A stretch of DNA of 64,000 bases from BOG-234 sp050015835 (GCA_050015835.1 JBEKAQ010000024.1:5847-69846); one strand, 5' to 3'. Shown: positions 18,206 through 27,436, counted from the first letter of the stretch. Numbers and translations: made by a program. The notes: generated from the letters alone by a model not told the origin.

Positions 18206-18231
18206 ATAGTGCTTTTCTATTACGGGCTGAC

Positions 18232-18287
18232 TGGTGTTCCCAAAGGGATTCGAACCCGTCACCGCCGTGAAAGGGCGATGTCCTGAG
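18232..18287 (-). pseudogene. tRNA-Glu(UUC)-like 3' remnant
   Basis: On the minus strand this reads CAGGACATCGCC, CTTTCAC (anticodon TTC), GGCGG, then a T-arm GGGTTCGAATCCC and acceptor end TGGGAACACCA. This is the 3' two-thirds of a tRNA-Glu including an encoded CCA. The expected 5' acceptor strand (GTTCCCA) is absent: the sequence upstream reads ACGGAGATCGGTACAGGG, and the T-stem also has one mismatch. It is best read as a remnant or attachment-site product, not a working tRNA. Confidence 0.6.
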
Positions 18288-18355
18288 CCCTGTACCGATC
18301 TCCGTTTTTGTGCCGACGCCCGGCTACAGCTCCGAAAGTCTCTTTGGCAACGCCT

Positions 18356-18530
18356 TCAAACGGGTGACTGGCAGCGGAACAGGTTGCCCGGATCGTAGCG
18401 GGCTTTGATGCCGGGCAGGCGGCGGAACCGCGCGTCCGCCGGCAGATGCTCTGGAAGTCGATAGCTTTGACTGCCACCGGAAACGCTGAAGTACTCTCGC
18501 CGGAACGGGCGGTTCTTCCTGGAAGTGCGT
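18356..18530 (-). pseudogene. C-terminal fragment of an FAD-linked (berberine-bridge-like) oxidase
   Basis: The minus-strand frame reads REYFSVSGG and then RLPGIKARYDPGNLFRCQSP followed by TGA at 18356-18358. The RLxxIKxxYDPxNLF signature is the C-terminal BBE segment of FAD/FMN-containing dehydrogenases. Nothing of the FAD-binding domain remains: the fragment begins where cysE ends (18532). It has no start codon. It points to a rearrangement or large deletion here. Confidence 0.65.
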
Positions 18531-18531
18531 C

Positions 18532-19452
18532 TCAGATCTGATAATCGAACGCATCGCTTTCCTGCGAGTGCTTCGGAGTCACTCTCATTCTGGTGGCCTC
18601 CGAGACGACCAGGGAATTCGCCGGAACGCTACTCGTGAGGAAGACGCTCGCACCGATTGTGCTGCCCGCCCCGACCACCGTATCGCCGCCTATGATCGTT
18701 GCGCCGGCATAGACTGTCACGCGGTCCTCAAGGGTCGGATGGCGCTTCTGTCCGCGCAGCGCCTGCCCCGCGGCCAGCGACCTTGCCACCAGACCGACGC
18801 CCTGGTACAACTTCACCTGGTTTCCGATGACAGCCGTCTCGCCCACCACGGTTCCAGTCCCGTGATCGATGAAGAAGTGGGTGCCGATGCGGGCGCCCGG
18901 ATGGAGATCGATTCCAGTGCGGGAGTGCGCCCATTCGGTCATGATGCGGGGAATGAGCGGAATGTTCTCGAGATAGAGTTCGTGCGCCAGCCGCTGCACC
19001 GCGATCGCTTCGATACACGGATAGGAGACAATTACTTCATCCCGGCTGTATGCGGCGGGATCGCCGTTGAAGGCCGCATCGATATCGGTGCGGAGCAGTT
19101 CCCGGATGCGCGGCAAATTGCCGAAAAACCTGCGCGTGAGCGCATGGGCCGCTTCCGGCAGGTCGGCGTCGCCTGGCTGCTGGACCGCGGCGTATTTGAG
19201 GCTCTTGCGGATTTCAGTCTCGAGACGAGCCAGGACACTATGGATCAGGCCGCTGGCGACATCTGGCATCTCGGAGGAGTGGACCGGCCTCTCGTCGAAA
19301 AATCCGGGAAACAACAGACGCAGCAGGTCGGTCGCGATCCCGGCGACGGCGTGCTTCGAGGGCAGGTTTTTGCCGTCCACGTGATTGGTCCCGCCCACGC
19401 GTTCGTATGAGGTCAGCAGGCGCTCCGTCAGTTGGGCAACTGTTAATGGCAT
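18532..19452 (-). CDS. cysE: Serine O-acetyltransferase
   Basis: A 306-residue enzyme that acetylates L-serine to O-acetylserine, the first step of cysteine synthesis. An N-terminal helical domain (residues about 1-150) precedes a left-handed beta-helix of hexapeptide repeats (GIDLHPGARIGTHFFIDHGT, TVYAGATIIGGDTVVGAGS). The catalytic His is in DHGTG. The C-terminus ends in Ile (FDYQI), the residue that in known CysE proteins inserts into the CysK active site; cysK is at 55450-56406. ATG at 19452 is chosen because a GAGGTGA lies upstream; a TTG at 19500 is also possible. Confidence 0.85.
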   Translation of the reverse strand: MPLTVAQLTERLLTSYERVGGTNHVDGKNLPSKHAVAGIATDLLRLLFPGFFDERPVHSSEMPDVASGLIHSVLARLETEIRKSLKYAAVQQPGDADLPEAAHALTRRFFGNLPRIRELLRTDIDAAFNGDPAAYSRDEVIVSYPCIEAIAVQRLAHELYLENIPLIPRIMTEWAHSRTGIDLHPGARIGTHFFIDHGTGTVVGETAVIGNQVKLYQGVGLVARSLAAGQALRGQKRHPTLEDRVTVYAGATIIGGDTVVGAGSTIGASVFLTSSVPANSLVVSEATRMRVTPKHSQESDAFDYQI

Positions 19453-19553
19453 GGTTTGATGTTCACCTCGCGATAGGCACAGCGGCAGTGTTTCCGACAA
19501 AACGCGATGATATCGTGCGGCCTCGGGAGCGTTTGGCTGTTACGGCAAGCCGG

Positions 19554-19907
19554 TCAGAGCTCCGGGAAATCGGTCCGCAGAATGGTCTCCACTCTTTCCG
19601 GCAACCACGGCGTATCGTCGGTCGCCGCCACCCAAAGAATCTTCCACTCAAGGTCGAAATATGCGTGTACGATGCGGTGACGGACGGAGATAATCTGATG
19701 CCCGGGCATATCGGGATAGCGATCCTTGATTTCTGGCGAAAGGCGGTTAACCGCTTCCCCGATGACCGTTAAATGGTGAAGCACCGCCGCTTGCCGTACC
19801 TCGTCGGCGAAAAACGATTCCTCGGCGAGACCGGCAACGATCCCACCGACCTTATGAGCGGCGACAGCAATGTCCTTCAGGAACGCGGAATCATGACGTG
19901 AAGACAA
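19554..19907 (-). CDS. hepT: HepT-like (DUF86) HEPN toxin, orphan
   Basis: A 117-residue all-helical protein of the HepT/DUF86 family. The RX4HXY RNase motif is present in RHRIVHAYFDLE. HepT toxins normally pair with an MntA nucleotidyltransferase that AMPylates the Tyr of this motif. No MntA gene adjoins; the sequence upstream is an IS91 transposase remnant. The only in-frame start is TTG at 19907 (giving SSRHDSAFLKDI, which matches the usual N-terminus). Loss of the antitoxin implies that the toxin is weak, silent or controlled in trans; the MNT protein at 61276 belongs to a different HEPN partner. Confidence 0.7.
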   Translation of the reverse strand: MSSRHDSAFLKDIAVAAHKVGGIVAGLAEESFFADEVRQAAVLHHLTVIGEAVNRLSPEIKDRYPDMPGHQIISVRHRIVHAYFDLEWKILWVAATDDTPWLPERVETILRTDFPEL

Positions 19908-20046
19908 GCCGGGCCTCGCCAGCCACGTTCGAGCGGGCCCACGGCTTCAGGTGCTCCGGCCCTCCGAAGGGTCGTTCCGCATAGACGACCCAATCTTCGC
20001 GGAACAGCGTGCGCAGGAACGCGCAGAACGCCTTCTCGTTCGCCAG
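19891..20046 (-). pseudogene. IS91-family transposase fragment
   Basis: A minus-strand frame without start reads LANEKAFCAFLRTLFREDW, then VVYAERPFGGPEHLKPW, and ends at TGA (19891-19893). The FLRxLxxxxWVVYAKRPFGGPE block is diagnostic of IS91/Y2 rolling-circle transposases. The rest of the transposase and both element ends are missing, so this is a decayed fragment. It overlaps the start of the HepT gene by a few codons in another frame. Confidence 0.7.
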
Positions 20047-20151
20047 TGCAAGACAGGCGCCAAATCCCGCGGCCCCAGAACCCCTAAGGCAAGCGCAAAT
20101 CCGCGCGTAACAACGCGGTCAACGACGCACCGGCCAAGCCTTTTCCCCACG

Positions 20152-20724
20152 ATGCTCACTCGACGAGAAGCACCAATGGTCAGCGCTACCCCAGCCGCCC
20201 TGCTGGCCGAATCCCCCGGGCGCCTGGCCGAATACGTCGATTCCGCTCTGGCGGAATTCCACCCCCAAACCCCCGCCGCCGTCGAGCTCGTTCACGCCAT
20301 GGCGGCGGCCCGCCTATTGTGGGAGCGCTGCCGGGAAACCGAAACCTCCGTGATAAAGGCCGAAATGGCTCGTCAGGCGGAAATGGACGGTTCTGTCGCA
20401 CCGAATATCCTCGCTATGCGGGCCTTCAGCGGCCTTGCCGACCAATCGCAAGTCCTCTACCTGATCGGCCGCCACTGCGAATCCCGCTTCAGCCGCCGGT
20501 ACTTCATCGCCCGCGACCTCCTGCGCCGGGAACAGGCCCGCGCCCGCATCGAAAACGAAAACTATAAAATCACGGAACGGACCAAACTCCCCCAACCCCC
20601 GACGCCCGTAGTTCAACCCGCTGGTCCAGCCAAATTCGTCCCACCGCTAACCAATCCGCCCACCCCGACGCCTCTTCTCTTTTGCAAGCATCGAAAGCCT
20701 GCGGCGCAGCATCCGTTAAACTAA
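20152..20724 (+). CDS. Conserved hypothetical of the SxGPRTPEGK...LFPTMLT type, 5' part damaged
   Basis: A 190-residue product from ATG 20152 (alternative ATG 20176). The visible body is helical (AVELVHAMAAARLLWERCRE, RYFIARDLLRREQARARIEN) with a Pro-rich tail. Directly upstream, pieces of the usual N-terminus of this acidobacterial family are readable but in different frames: TGAKSRGPRTP (from about 20053), then GKRKSARNNAV in another frame, then LFPTMLTRREAPMV in the gene's frame. Two frame changes within about 90 bp therefore separate the head from the body. The function of the family is unknown. The damaged end touches the IS91 remnant. Confidence 0.5.
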   Translation: MLTRREAPMVSATPAALLAESPGRLAEYVDSALAEFHPQTPAAVELVHAMAAARLLWERCRETETSVIKAEMARQAEMDGSVAPNILAMRAFSGLADQSQVLYLIGRHCESRFSRRYFIARDLLRREQARARIENENYKITERTKLPQPPTPVVQPAGPAKFVPPLTNPPTPTPLLFCKHRKPAAQHPLN

Positions 20725-20779
20725 ATGCAAGTGGGTACTTGCTCCCGGCAAGCGCCCATTTCCCCGGAGAAAACCACTA

Positions 20780-23700
20780 GTGTGGATCGTTAAACTCGCG
20801 CTGCGCCGCCCCTACACATTTGTAGTGATGGCGGTCCTGATCGCAGTCCTCGGCGGCATGGCGCTCGTCACGATGCCCAAGGACATCTTTCCTTACATCG
20901 ATATTCCCGTCCTCAGCGTCATCTGGTCCTACAGCGGTCTCTCGCCCGACGAAGTCTCCTCCCGCATCACGACCCCCTTCGAGCGCGCCCTTACCAGCAC
21001 CGTAAATGATATCGAGCACATAGAATCCTCCTCTTACAACGGCATTTCCGTCACCCGCCTCTTCTTCCAGCCCAATGTCAGAATCGATCTGGCCATCACC
21101 CAGGTAGTGGCTCTCTGTAATCCGATCCAGCGCGCCCTTCCGCCCGGCATCTTCCCGCCCGGCGTCATCAAATTCGACGCCTCGAGCGTCCCCATCCTCC
21201 AGTTAAGCCTCTCGAGCAAGACGCTCAGCGAGCAGGAGCTCTTCGACTACGGCGCCAACTTCATCCGCACCCAGCTCGCCACCATCCAGGGCGCCACCAT
21301 TCCGCCTCCGTACGGCGGCAAACAACGCGCCATCATGGTCGATATCGACCCCAACGCCATGTACGCGCACGGTCTCTCGGCCACCGACGTCTCGAACGCC
21401 ATCAACACCCAGAGCGTGATCCTCCCCTCCGGTACCGCCAAGATGGGCGACCGCGAATACTTCATCCATCTCAATGCCAGCCCCACCACGGTCCAGGGCG
21501 TGAACGACATGCCCATCAAAACCGTCAACGGCGCCACCGTTTATATACGCGATGTCGCGCAGGTCCGCGACGGATTCCAGGTGCAGGGCAATATCGTTCG
21601 CGAAAACGGCCGCCGTTCGGCCCTCATGACCGTCATCAAGAACGGCCAGGCTTCCACCCTCGATATCGTCAACGGCATCAAGGCCACCCTCCCCAAAATC
21701 ATGGCGGGGATGCCGCCGTCGCTCTCCGTGCGCCCTCTGTTCGATCAAAGTATCTTCGTCAAGGCGGCCATCAACGGCGTGGTCCGGGAAGGTCTCATCG
21801 CCGCCGGCCTCACCGCCATCATGATCCTGCTCTTCCTCGGCAGCTGGCGCAGCACGGTCATCGTCTGCACTTCGATCCCGCTTTCGATTCTCACTTCCTG
21901 CATCGTCCTCTGGGCCATGGGCCACACCATCAACGTCATGACCCTCGGAGGCATGGCGCTCGCCGTCGGCATCCTCGTCGACGACGCTACCGTCGAAATC
22001 GAAAACGTCCACCGCAACATGGGGATGGCCAAGGTGCTTACCCGAGCCATTCTCGATGGCGCCCAGCAGATCGCCCTGCCCTCCTTCGTCTCCACGCTCG
22101 CCATCTGCATCGTCTTCATCCCCGTGCTGCTGCTCACCGGCCCGGCCCGCTTTCTCTTCACCCCGCTCGCCCTCGCCGTGGCCTTCGCCATGTTGATGTC
22201 CTACTTCCTCACCCGAACGCTGGTGCCCACCATGGTCCACCACATGCTTCAGTCGGAAGTCGAGATCTACGCGCAGGGCGAAGAGGGCCTGAAGAACGCC
22301 AAAGGCTTCATCTGGCAGACCCACCACTCGTTCAATACCCGGTTCGAGAAAATGCGCGCCAAGTACCGCACCGTCCTCGGCTGGTGTCTGCATCACCGAG
22401 TGCGCGTGGCCATCGTTTATGGCGGCCTGGTCATCGCCTCCATGGGTCTGTTCCTTGTAGTCGGAACCGATTTCTTCCCCTACATCGATTCCGGCCAGAT
22501 CCGCCTCCACGTGCGCGCCCCCGAAGGCACCCGCATCGAAGAGACCGAGCGCGTCTTTGGCAGGGTCGAAGAAACCATCCGCCAGACGCTCAAGCCCGGC
22601 GAGATCACCGGCATCACCGACAATATCGGCCTGCCCAACGCTTCTTTCGCCCTCGCATGGGGCGATAACGCCACCATCAGCGCCGCCGACGGCGAGATCC
22701 TCATCTCGCTCAATCCCGAAAATCACCGCCCCACCGAGGAAGCTCAGCGCACCATCCGCCGCGTTCTCAGGCAGCGCTTCCCGGACGAGGTCTTCTTCTT
22801 TCAGGCCGCCAATATCACTAACCAGATCCTGAACTTCGGCCTCCCGGCCCCCATTGACGTTCAGATTGTCACCCGCGATGCCGCCACCGGCTACCGCATC
22901 GCCGAGGAAGTCGACCGTAAAGTTGCCGTGGTTCCCGGCGCCGTCGACGTCCATATTAATCAGCAGGTGCATACGCCGGAATTCGAAGTTGCCGTCGATC
23001 GCAGCAAGGCCGATCAGGCCGGCCTCACCGAGCGCGATGTCGCCAACAGTCTCCTGATCTCGCTCAGCTCCAGCGGTCAGACCGCGCCCAACTTCTGGCT
23101 CAATCCCATCAACGGCGTCACCTACAACGTCGCCGTCCAGACCCCCCAGTTCAAGATCGATTCTCTCGATGCCCTGGCGCGCACCCCGGTCACCGCGCCC
23201 GGAGTCAACGGTACTCAACTTCTCAACAACCTGGTCGGCGACGTCCACCGCGGCCTCACCAGTTCCCTCGTCAATCACTACGATGTGCAGCCGGTCTACG
23301 ATGTCTACGCCAACGTGGATCAACGCGATCTCGGCGGCGTCTCCTCCGACATCCAGAAGATCATGGACGCAACCGAGCTTCCGAAAGCCGCCACCATCAC
23401 CCTGCGTGGCCAGGCCGATACTATGAAGACTTCCTTCCGCCGCCTCGGCTTCGGCGTCCTGTTTGCGATCCTTCTCGTATACCTCCTCATGGTCGTGAAC
23501 TTCCAGTCGTGGCTCGATCCGTTCATCATTCTCACCGCGCTCCCCGGCGCTTTCGCCGGCATCCTGTGGATGCTCTACGCCACCCAGACCACCATCAACG
23601 TGCCGTCCCTGATGGGCGCCATCATGGCCATCGGCGTCGCCACCGCCAACAGCATTCTGCTCGTTACTTTCGCCAACGATGAGCGCCACGAAGGGAAAAA

Positions 23701-23986
23701 TGAAATCGAAGCCGCCCTGTCCGCCGGTTTCACCCGCATCCGCCCCGTCCTCATGACCGCGCTCGCCATGATCATCGGCATGCTGCCCATGTCGCTCGGC
23801 CTCGGCGAAGGCGGAGAGCAGAACGCGCCCCTCGGACGCGCCGTCATCGGAGGCCTCGTCTTCGCCACCTTCAGCACGCTGTTCTTCGTGCCCATCGTCT
23901 ACAGCTTCCTGCGCCGCAAGCCCCCCGTGAATCAGGACGAACAGATCGAGCACGAAGCCCACGAACAGCTGGTGCTCCATGCATAA
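20780..23986 (+). CDS. RND efflux pump, inner-membrane subunit (AcrB/HAE1-like)
   Basis: A 1068-residue proton-driven transporter. The N-terminal helix (LRRPYTFVVMAVLIAVLGGM) is followed by a porter domain, the first membrane bundle with GGMALAVGILVDDATVEIEN (the two proton-relay Asp residues), a second porter domain, and a second bundle with GAIMAIGVATANSILLV. The length fits the family (about 1040). Hydrophobic-compound export rather than metal export is likely from overall similarity, but the substrate is not determined. GTG start at 20780. Adaptor and TolC genes follow in order. Confidence 0.9.
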   Translation: MWIVKLALRRPYTFVVMAVLIAVLGGMALVTMPKDIFPYIDIPVLSVIWSYSGLSPDEVSSRITTPFERALTSTVNDIEHIESSSYNGISVTRLFFQPNVRIDLAITQVVALCNPIQRALPPGIFPPGVIKFDASSVPILQLSLSSKTLSEQELFDYGANFIRTQLATIQGATIPPPYGGKQRAIMVDIDPNAMYAHGLSATDVSNAINTQSVILPSGTAKMGDREYFIHLNASPTTVQGVNDMPIKTVNGATVYIRDVAQVRDGFQVQGNIVRENGRRSALMTVIKNGQASTLDIVNGIKATLPKIMAGMPPSLSVRPLFDQSIFVKAAINGVVREGLIAAGLTAIMILLFLGSWRSTVIVCTSIPLSILTSCIVLWAMGHTINVMTLGGMALAVGILVDDATVEIENVHRNMGMAKVLTRAILDGAQQIALPSFVSTLAICIVFIPVLLLTGPARFLFTPLALAVAFAMLMSYFLTRTLVPTMVHHMLQSEVEIYAQGEEGLKNAKGFIWQTHHSFNTRFEKMRAKYRTVLGWCLHHRVRVAIVYGGLVIASMGLFLVVGTDFFPYIDSGQIRLHVRAPEGTRIEETERVFGRVEETIRQTLKPGEITGITDNIGLPNASFALAWGDNATISAADGEILISLNPENHRPTEEAQRTIRRVLRQRFPDEVFFFQAANITNQILNFGLPAPIDVQIVTRDAATGYRIAEEVDRKVAVVPGAVDVHINQQVHTPEFEVAVDRSKADQAGLTERDVANSLLISLSSSGQTAPNFWLNPINGVTYNVAVQTPQFKIDSLDALARTPVTAPGVNGTQLLNNLVGDVHRGLTSSLVNHYDVQPVYDVYANVDQRDLGGVSSDIQKIMDATELPKAATITLRGQADTMKTSFRRLGFGVLFAILLVYLLMVVNFQSWLDPFIILTALPGAFAGILWMLYATQTTINVPSLMGAIMAIGVATANSILLVTFANDERHEGKNEIEAALSAGFTRIRPVLMTALAMIIGMLPMSLGLGEGGEQNAPLGRAVIGGLVFATFSTLFFVPIVYSFLRRKPPVNQDEQIEHEAHEQLVLHA

Positions 23987-23990
23987 TGTG

Positions 23991-24012
23991 GGACAGGCGC
24001 TTCCGCCTGTCC
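23991..24012. repeat. Dispersed palindrome family A, copy 3
   Basis: GGACAGGCG / CGCCTGTCC with CTTC loop, identical to copy 1 including the preceding ATGTG. It lies 4 bp after the pump stop codon and 18 bp before a family B copy, in the 95-bp space between pump and adaptor genes. Confidence 0.85.
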
Positions 24013-24030
24013 GCTGTCTATCTTCTTACC

Positions 24031-24053
24031 GAACCGCGCCCGTAAGGAAGCGG
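24031..24053 (+). repeat. Dispersed repeat family B, copy 1
   Basis: GAACCGCGCCCGTAAGGAAG followed by CGG; a slightly diverged copy of the consensus GAACCGCGACCGTAAGGGAG CGG. Other copies are near 27437, 39104, 39146, 50901 and 55268. Confidence 0.7.
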
Positions 24054-24081
24054 ACAATGCCCCTGCCGGTGAAATAACCCC

Positions 24082-25467
24082 ATGAATCAACTAGAGGAAA
24101 AACCTGTGCTCGAAGCGCCAAAGGAGGAACCGAGGGTGGTCGAAGTCAAAGACGCCGACCCGCATCCCCACCACATTTCGCCCGGCAAAATAATTCTGGC
24201 GCTATTCCTCCTCGCCGCCGTCGTAGCGGCCATCGGCCTCGCCGGTTATCTCCCGCGCAAGCATCGCGAAGAAGCCGCCAACGCCGCCGCCAGCGAGGAG
24301 AAAAATTCCTTGCCCCTCGTCACCGCCGCCAAAGTCCGCCGCGCCGCCCAGGATAGCGACGTGATGCTTCCCGGCACCCTCTCGGCCCTCACCGAAGCGT
24401 CCATCTACGGCCGCGCTCCCGGCTACGTCCGCAAACGCTATGCCGATATCGGCGATCGCCTTCGCGAAGGTCAGTTAATGGCCGAGATCGAAGCGCCCGA
24501 GCTCGATCAGCAGGTCGCTCAGGCGCGCGCCGCTGTCTCCCAGGCCCAGCAGCAACTCTCCCAGGCCCGTGCCGCCCTCGTCCAGGCGCAAGCACAGCGC
24601 GATCTCGCCAAGATCACCGCCGATCGCTACAATAACCTCGTCGCCCGCGGCGCCGTTGCCCGCCAGGACGCCGACACCCAGGAATCCAACTTCAAAACCG
24701 CCGACGCCCTCGTCGATGCCCAGCAGGCCAACATCCGCGCCGCCGAAGATAATGTCCGCCAGGCCCAGGCCAATCTCGAACGCGTCGTTTCCCTGCAGGA
24801 TTACAAGAACGTCCGCGCCCCCTTCGATGGCGTCGTCACCGCCCGCAACATCGATGCAGGCGCGCTCATCTCAGCCAGTGGAGCCGGCCAGGGCGCCTCA
24901 CCGATGAGCCTCGGCGGCGCCGAAGCCGCCAACGGCAATGAGATGTTTCGCATGGCCCAGATTGGTACCATTCGAATTCTGACCAGCGTTCCCCAGGCCA
25001 ATGCGCCCGGCATCCAGGTCGGCATGCCCGCCGGCGTCACCGTCAACGAATTCCCCGGCCGCGTCTTCGACGGCAAAGTGACCCGCACCTCCAATTCGCT
25101 CGATCCCAATTCCCGCACCCTGCTCGTCGAAGTGCAGGTCTCGAACCGCGATGGTAAGCTTCTTCCCGGCATGTATGCCGAGATCCGTTTCAAAAGCCAT
25201 CGCGATACGCCGCCGCTCCTCATCCCCGGCGACACCCTCGTCGCCGCCAACTCCGGCATGCAGGTGGCCGTGCTTGTGGCCGATGGCGACGCTGAGAAAA
25301 TCCATATGCAGCCCGTTCGTATAGGCCGCGACTTCGGCACCGAAACCGAAGTGCTCGGCGGACTCACCGGCGACGAGTTGCTGGTGGTGAATCCCGGCGA
25401 CGACGTGCATGAAGGCGCTTTAGTCAAAGCCGACGTCTCGAGCTCTCAAAAGGGAGCTCCCAAATAA
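24082..25467 (+). CDS. RND efflux periplasmic adaptor (membrane fusion protein)
   Basis: A 461-residue MFP. There is an N-terminal cytoplasmic tail, one membrane helix at about residues 36-57 (IILALFLLAAVVAAIGLAG), a biotinyl-lipoyl half-motif (EASIYGRAPGYVRKRYADIG), a long alpha-helical hairpin rich in Ala/Gln (residues about 140-240), the returning lipoyl half (VRAPFDGVVTARNIDAGALI), and beta-barrel/MP domains with KVTRTSNSLDPNSRTLLVEV. It bridges the RND pump and the TolC channel. It ends one base before the TolC gene's ATG. Confidence 0.9.
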   Translation: MNQLEEKPVLEAPKEEPRVVEVKDADPHPHHISPGKIILALFLLAAVVAAIGLAGYLPRKHREEAANAAASEEKNSLPLVTAAKVRRAAQDSDVMLPGTLSALTEASIYGRAPGYVRKRYADIGDRLREGQLMAEIEAPELDQQVAQARAAVSQAQQQLSQARAALVQAQAQRDLAKITADRYNNLVARGAVARQDADTQESNFKTADALVDAQQANIRAAEDNVRQAQANLERVVSLQDYKNVRAPFDGVVTARNIDAGALISASGAGQGASPMSLGGAEAANGNEMFRMAQIGTIRILTSVPQANAPGIQVGMPAGVTVNEFPGRVFDGKVTRTSNSLDPNSRTLLVEVQVSNRDGKLLPGMYAEIRFKSHRDTPPLLIPGDTLVAANSGMQVAVLVADGDAEKIHMQPVRIGRDFGTETEVLGGLTGDELLVVNPGDDVHEGALVKADVSSSQKGAPK

Positions 25468-27423
25468 ATGATGAATCGCATCGCCGCGGTTGCCCTGTTA
25501 ACGCTGCCGCTCTGCGCGCAAACTCCGCCGCAACCAGTCGACCGCACTCCCTCCGTCAGCTACACCACCGGCGCCCTGGGCATCTATAAGCCCGGCGCCG
25601 TTTCGAGCACCGATCCGCACGATTCCCCGCGGCTCCGCGATCTCGTCCGCGACGGCCAGATCCACCTGTCCCTGCAGGACGCCATCGCTCTCGCTCTCGA
25701 AAATAATCTGGATATCGAGCTGGAGCGCTACTCCATCCCCATCGCCGCCACCGACACCCTGCGCGCCAAAGGCGGCGGCTTGCTGCGCGGCGTCCCGCTC
25801 ACCGCCAATGAAGCGCCCGCCGGCCTCGGTGGCCCGGGAGAGCCGCTGCTCAATACCGCCGCCACCGGCTCCACGCCCCAGACCACCACCGTGACCTCCG
25901 TCGTAACCGACACGCAGTTCATCAATGAGGTCCAGGATAATCTCTCTACCACCGGCCCCTTCGCCTTCTCGATCGGCCCCAACATCCCGCAGTTCGATCC
26001 CGCCCTGACCGGCCAGTTTCTCGCCCAGCACCTCACCACCCTCGAGATCAATCCCCTGAATTACGGAACGCCCGCGCTCGTCAATAACACCGTCGCCGCC
26101 AACGCCGGCTATACCCAGGGATTCGGCCCCGGCACCCAGCTCCAGGCCAGCTTCCAGAACCTCTACAACAACGGCAACTCCAACCAGAACACCATCAATC
26201 CTTACTGGAATTCCAGCCTCGGCGTTACCGTCACGCAGCCTCTGCTGCGCGGCTTCGGCATCGCTATGAACCGCCGCTTCATCCGCATCGCGCAGAACAA
26301 CCAGCGCATGTCCGATCAGGTCTTCCGCTACCAGGCCAACATCACCGTCTCCGGCATCGTCCGTCTCTACACCGACCTCGTAAGTCTCAGCGAAGATCTG
26401 AAAGTGAAACAGGAAACGCTCGCCACCGCCCAGCGTCTCGCCGAGGACAACCGCAATAAGGTCGATCAGGGCACGCTCGCCCCCGTGGAAGTCACCCGTG
26501 CCCAGGCCCAGGTCGCCGCCGCCCAACAGGATGTCGCCAACGCCGACGGCTACCTGCGCGAGCAGGAACTGATTCTCAAAAGCGTCATCACGCGCGATTT
26601 TTCCGCCGATCCCGTAATTCACGACGCCCGCATCGTTCCCACCGATCCTCTGCCGCTCGATCCGCTGCCCACCGATACGCTCGACCATATGGTTCAGACC
26701 GCGTTTCAATCGCGCCCCGACTACATCGCGGCTAAGACGCAATTGGAGAATACCCAGATCACCCTCGAAGGTTCCCGCAACAATGTGCGTCCCGAGCTCG
26801 ATCTGGTCGGCTACATGGCCAACAACGGTCTCGCGGGCGCGCTCAATCCCACCTACGGGTCGCCCTCTACCCTGGCGCTCAGTGGCTTGAGCGTAGCCGG
26901 GGCGGGGGATGGTTATGGATCCGCTCTCGCGCAGGTCCTCGCCCGCGACTATCCCACCTACAGCATCGGCCTCAACCTGACGCTGCCTCTGCGCAATCGC
27001 GTCGCCCAGGCCGATCTCGCGCGCGACGAATTGCAGCTGAAGCAAACCCAGGTCCGCACCAAACAACTCGAAAACACCATCCGCGTCCAGGTCGAAGACG
27101 CGCTCATCGCCCTGCGCCGCAGCCGCGCCGCCTACGATGCCGCCGTCGAGACCCGCAGGCTCCAGGAGCAATCTCTCGAGATCGAGCAGGAACGCTTCGA
27201 CGTCGGCCTCTCCACCAACTTTCTCGTCATCCAGTACCAGAGCTACGTCGCACAGGCCCGCTCCACCGAAGTGGCCGCCCGCGGCGCCTACGCCAAATCG
27301 TGGACCCAGCTCGATTCCGTGATGGGCACCATCCTCCAGGTTCATAACATCACTCTCGAAGACGCGTACAAAGGCCGCGCCGACCACGTATCCGGACCCG
27401 CCGTACCCGGCAAGCGCCCCTGA
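25468..27423 (+). CDS. TolC-family outer-membrane efflux protein
   Basis: A 651-residue protein with signal peptide (AAVALLTLPLCAQ) that starts right after the adaptor stop. Two OEP repeats of coiled-coil plus barrel character are visible: TVTQPLLRGFG followed by helices with AQRLAEDNRNKVDQGTLAPV, and LTLPLRNRVAQADLARDEL followed by RLQEQSLEIEQERFDVGLST. It forms the trimeric exit duct of the RND system. It is longer than E. coli TolC (about 490) owing to an N-terminal insertion (residues about 60-200) rich in Thr/Pro/Gly. Confidence 0.88.
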   Translation: MMNRIAAVALLTLPLCAQTPPQPVDRTPSVSYTTGALGIYKPGAVSSTDPHDSPRLRDLVRDGQIHLSLQDAIALALENNLDIELERYSIPIAATDTLRAKGGGLLRGVPLTANEAPAGLGGPGEPLLNTAATGSTPQTTTVTSVVTDTQFINEVQDNLSTTGPFAFSIGPNIPQFDPALTGQFLAQHLTTLEINPLNYGTPALVNNTVAANAGYTQGFGPGTQLQASFQNLYNNGNSNQNTINPYWNSSLGVTVTQPLLRGFGIAMNRRFIRIAQNNQRMSDQVFRYQANITVSGIVRLYTDLVSLSEDLKVKQETLATAQRLAEDNRNKVDQGTLAPVEVTRAQAQVAAAQQDVANADGYLREQELILKSVITRDFSADPVIHDARIVPTDPLPLDPLPTDTLDHMVQTAFQSRPDYIAAKTQLENTQITLEGSRNNVRPELDLVGYMANNGLAGALNPTYGSPSTLALSGLSVAGAGDGYGSALAQVLARDYPTYSIGLNLTLPLRNRVAQADLARDELQLKQTQVRTKQLENTIRVQVEDALIALRRSRAAYDAAVETRRLQEQSLEIEQERFDVGLSTNFLVIQYQSYVAQARSTEVAARGAYAKSWTQLDSVMGTILQVHNITLEDAYKGRADHVSGPAVPGKRP

Positions 27424-27436
27424 CCCGCGCAGCCAG

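Noticed and set aside
18232..18307. Functional tRNA-Glu.
   Set aside because: The 5' acceptor strand does not pair with TGGGAAC, the D-arm is degraded and the T-stem has a mismatch.
21203..23980. A 925-codon open frame on the minus strand.
   Set aside because: It is the antisense shadow of the RND pump gene, caused by GC-rich third positions; its product is acidic low complexity with no domain.
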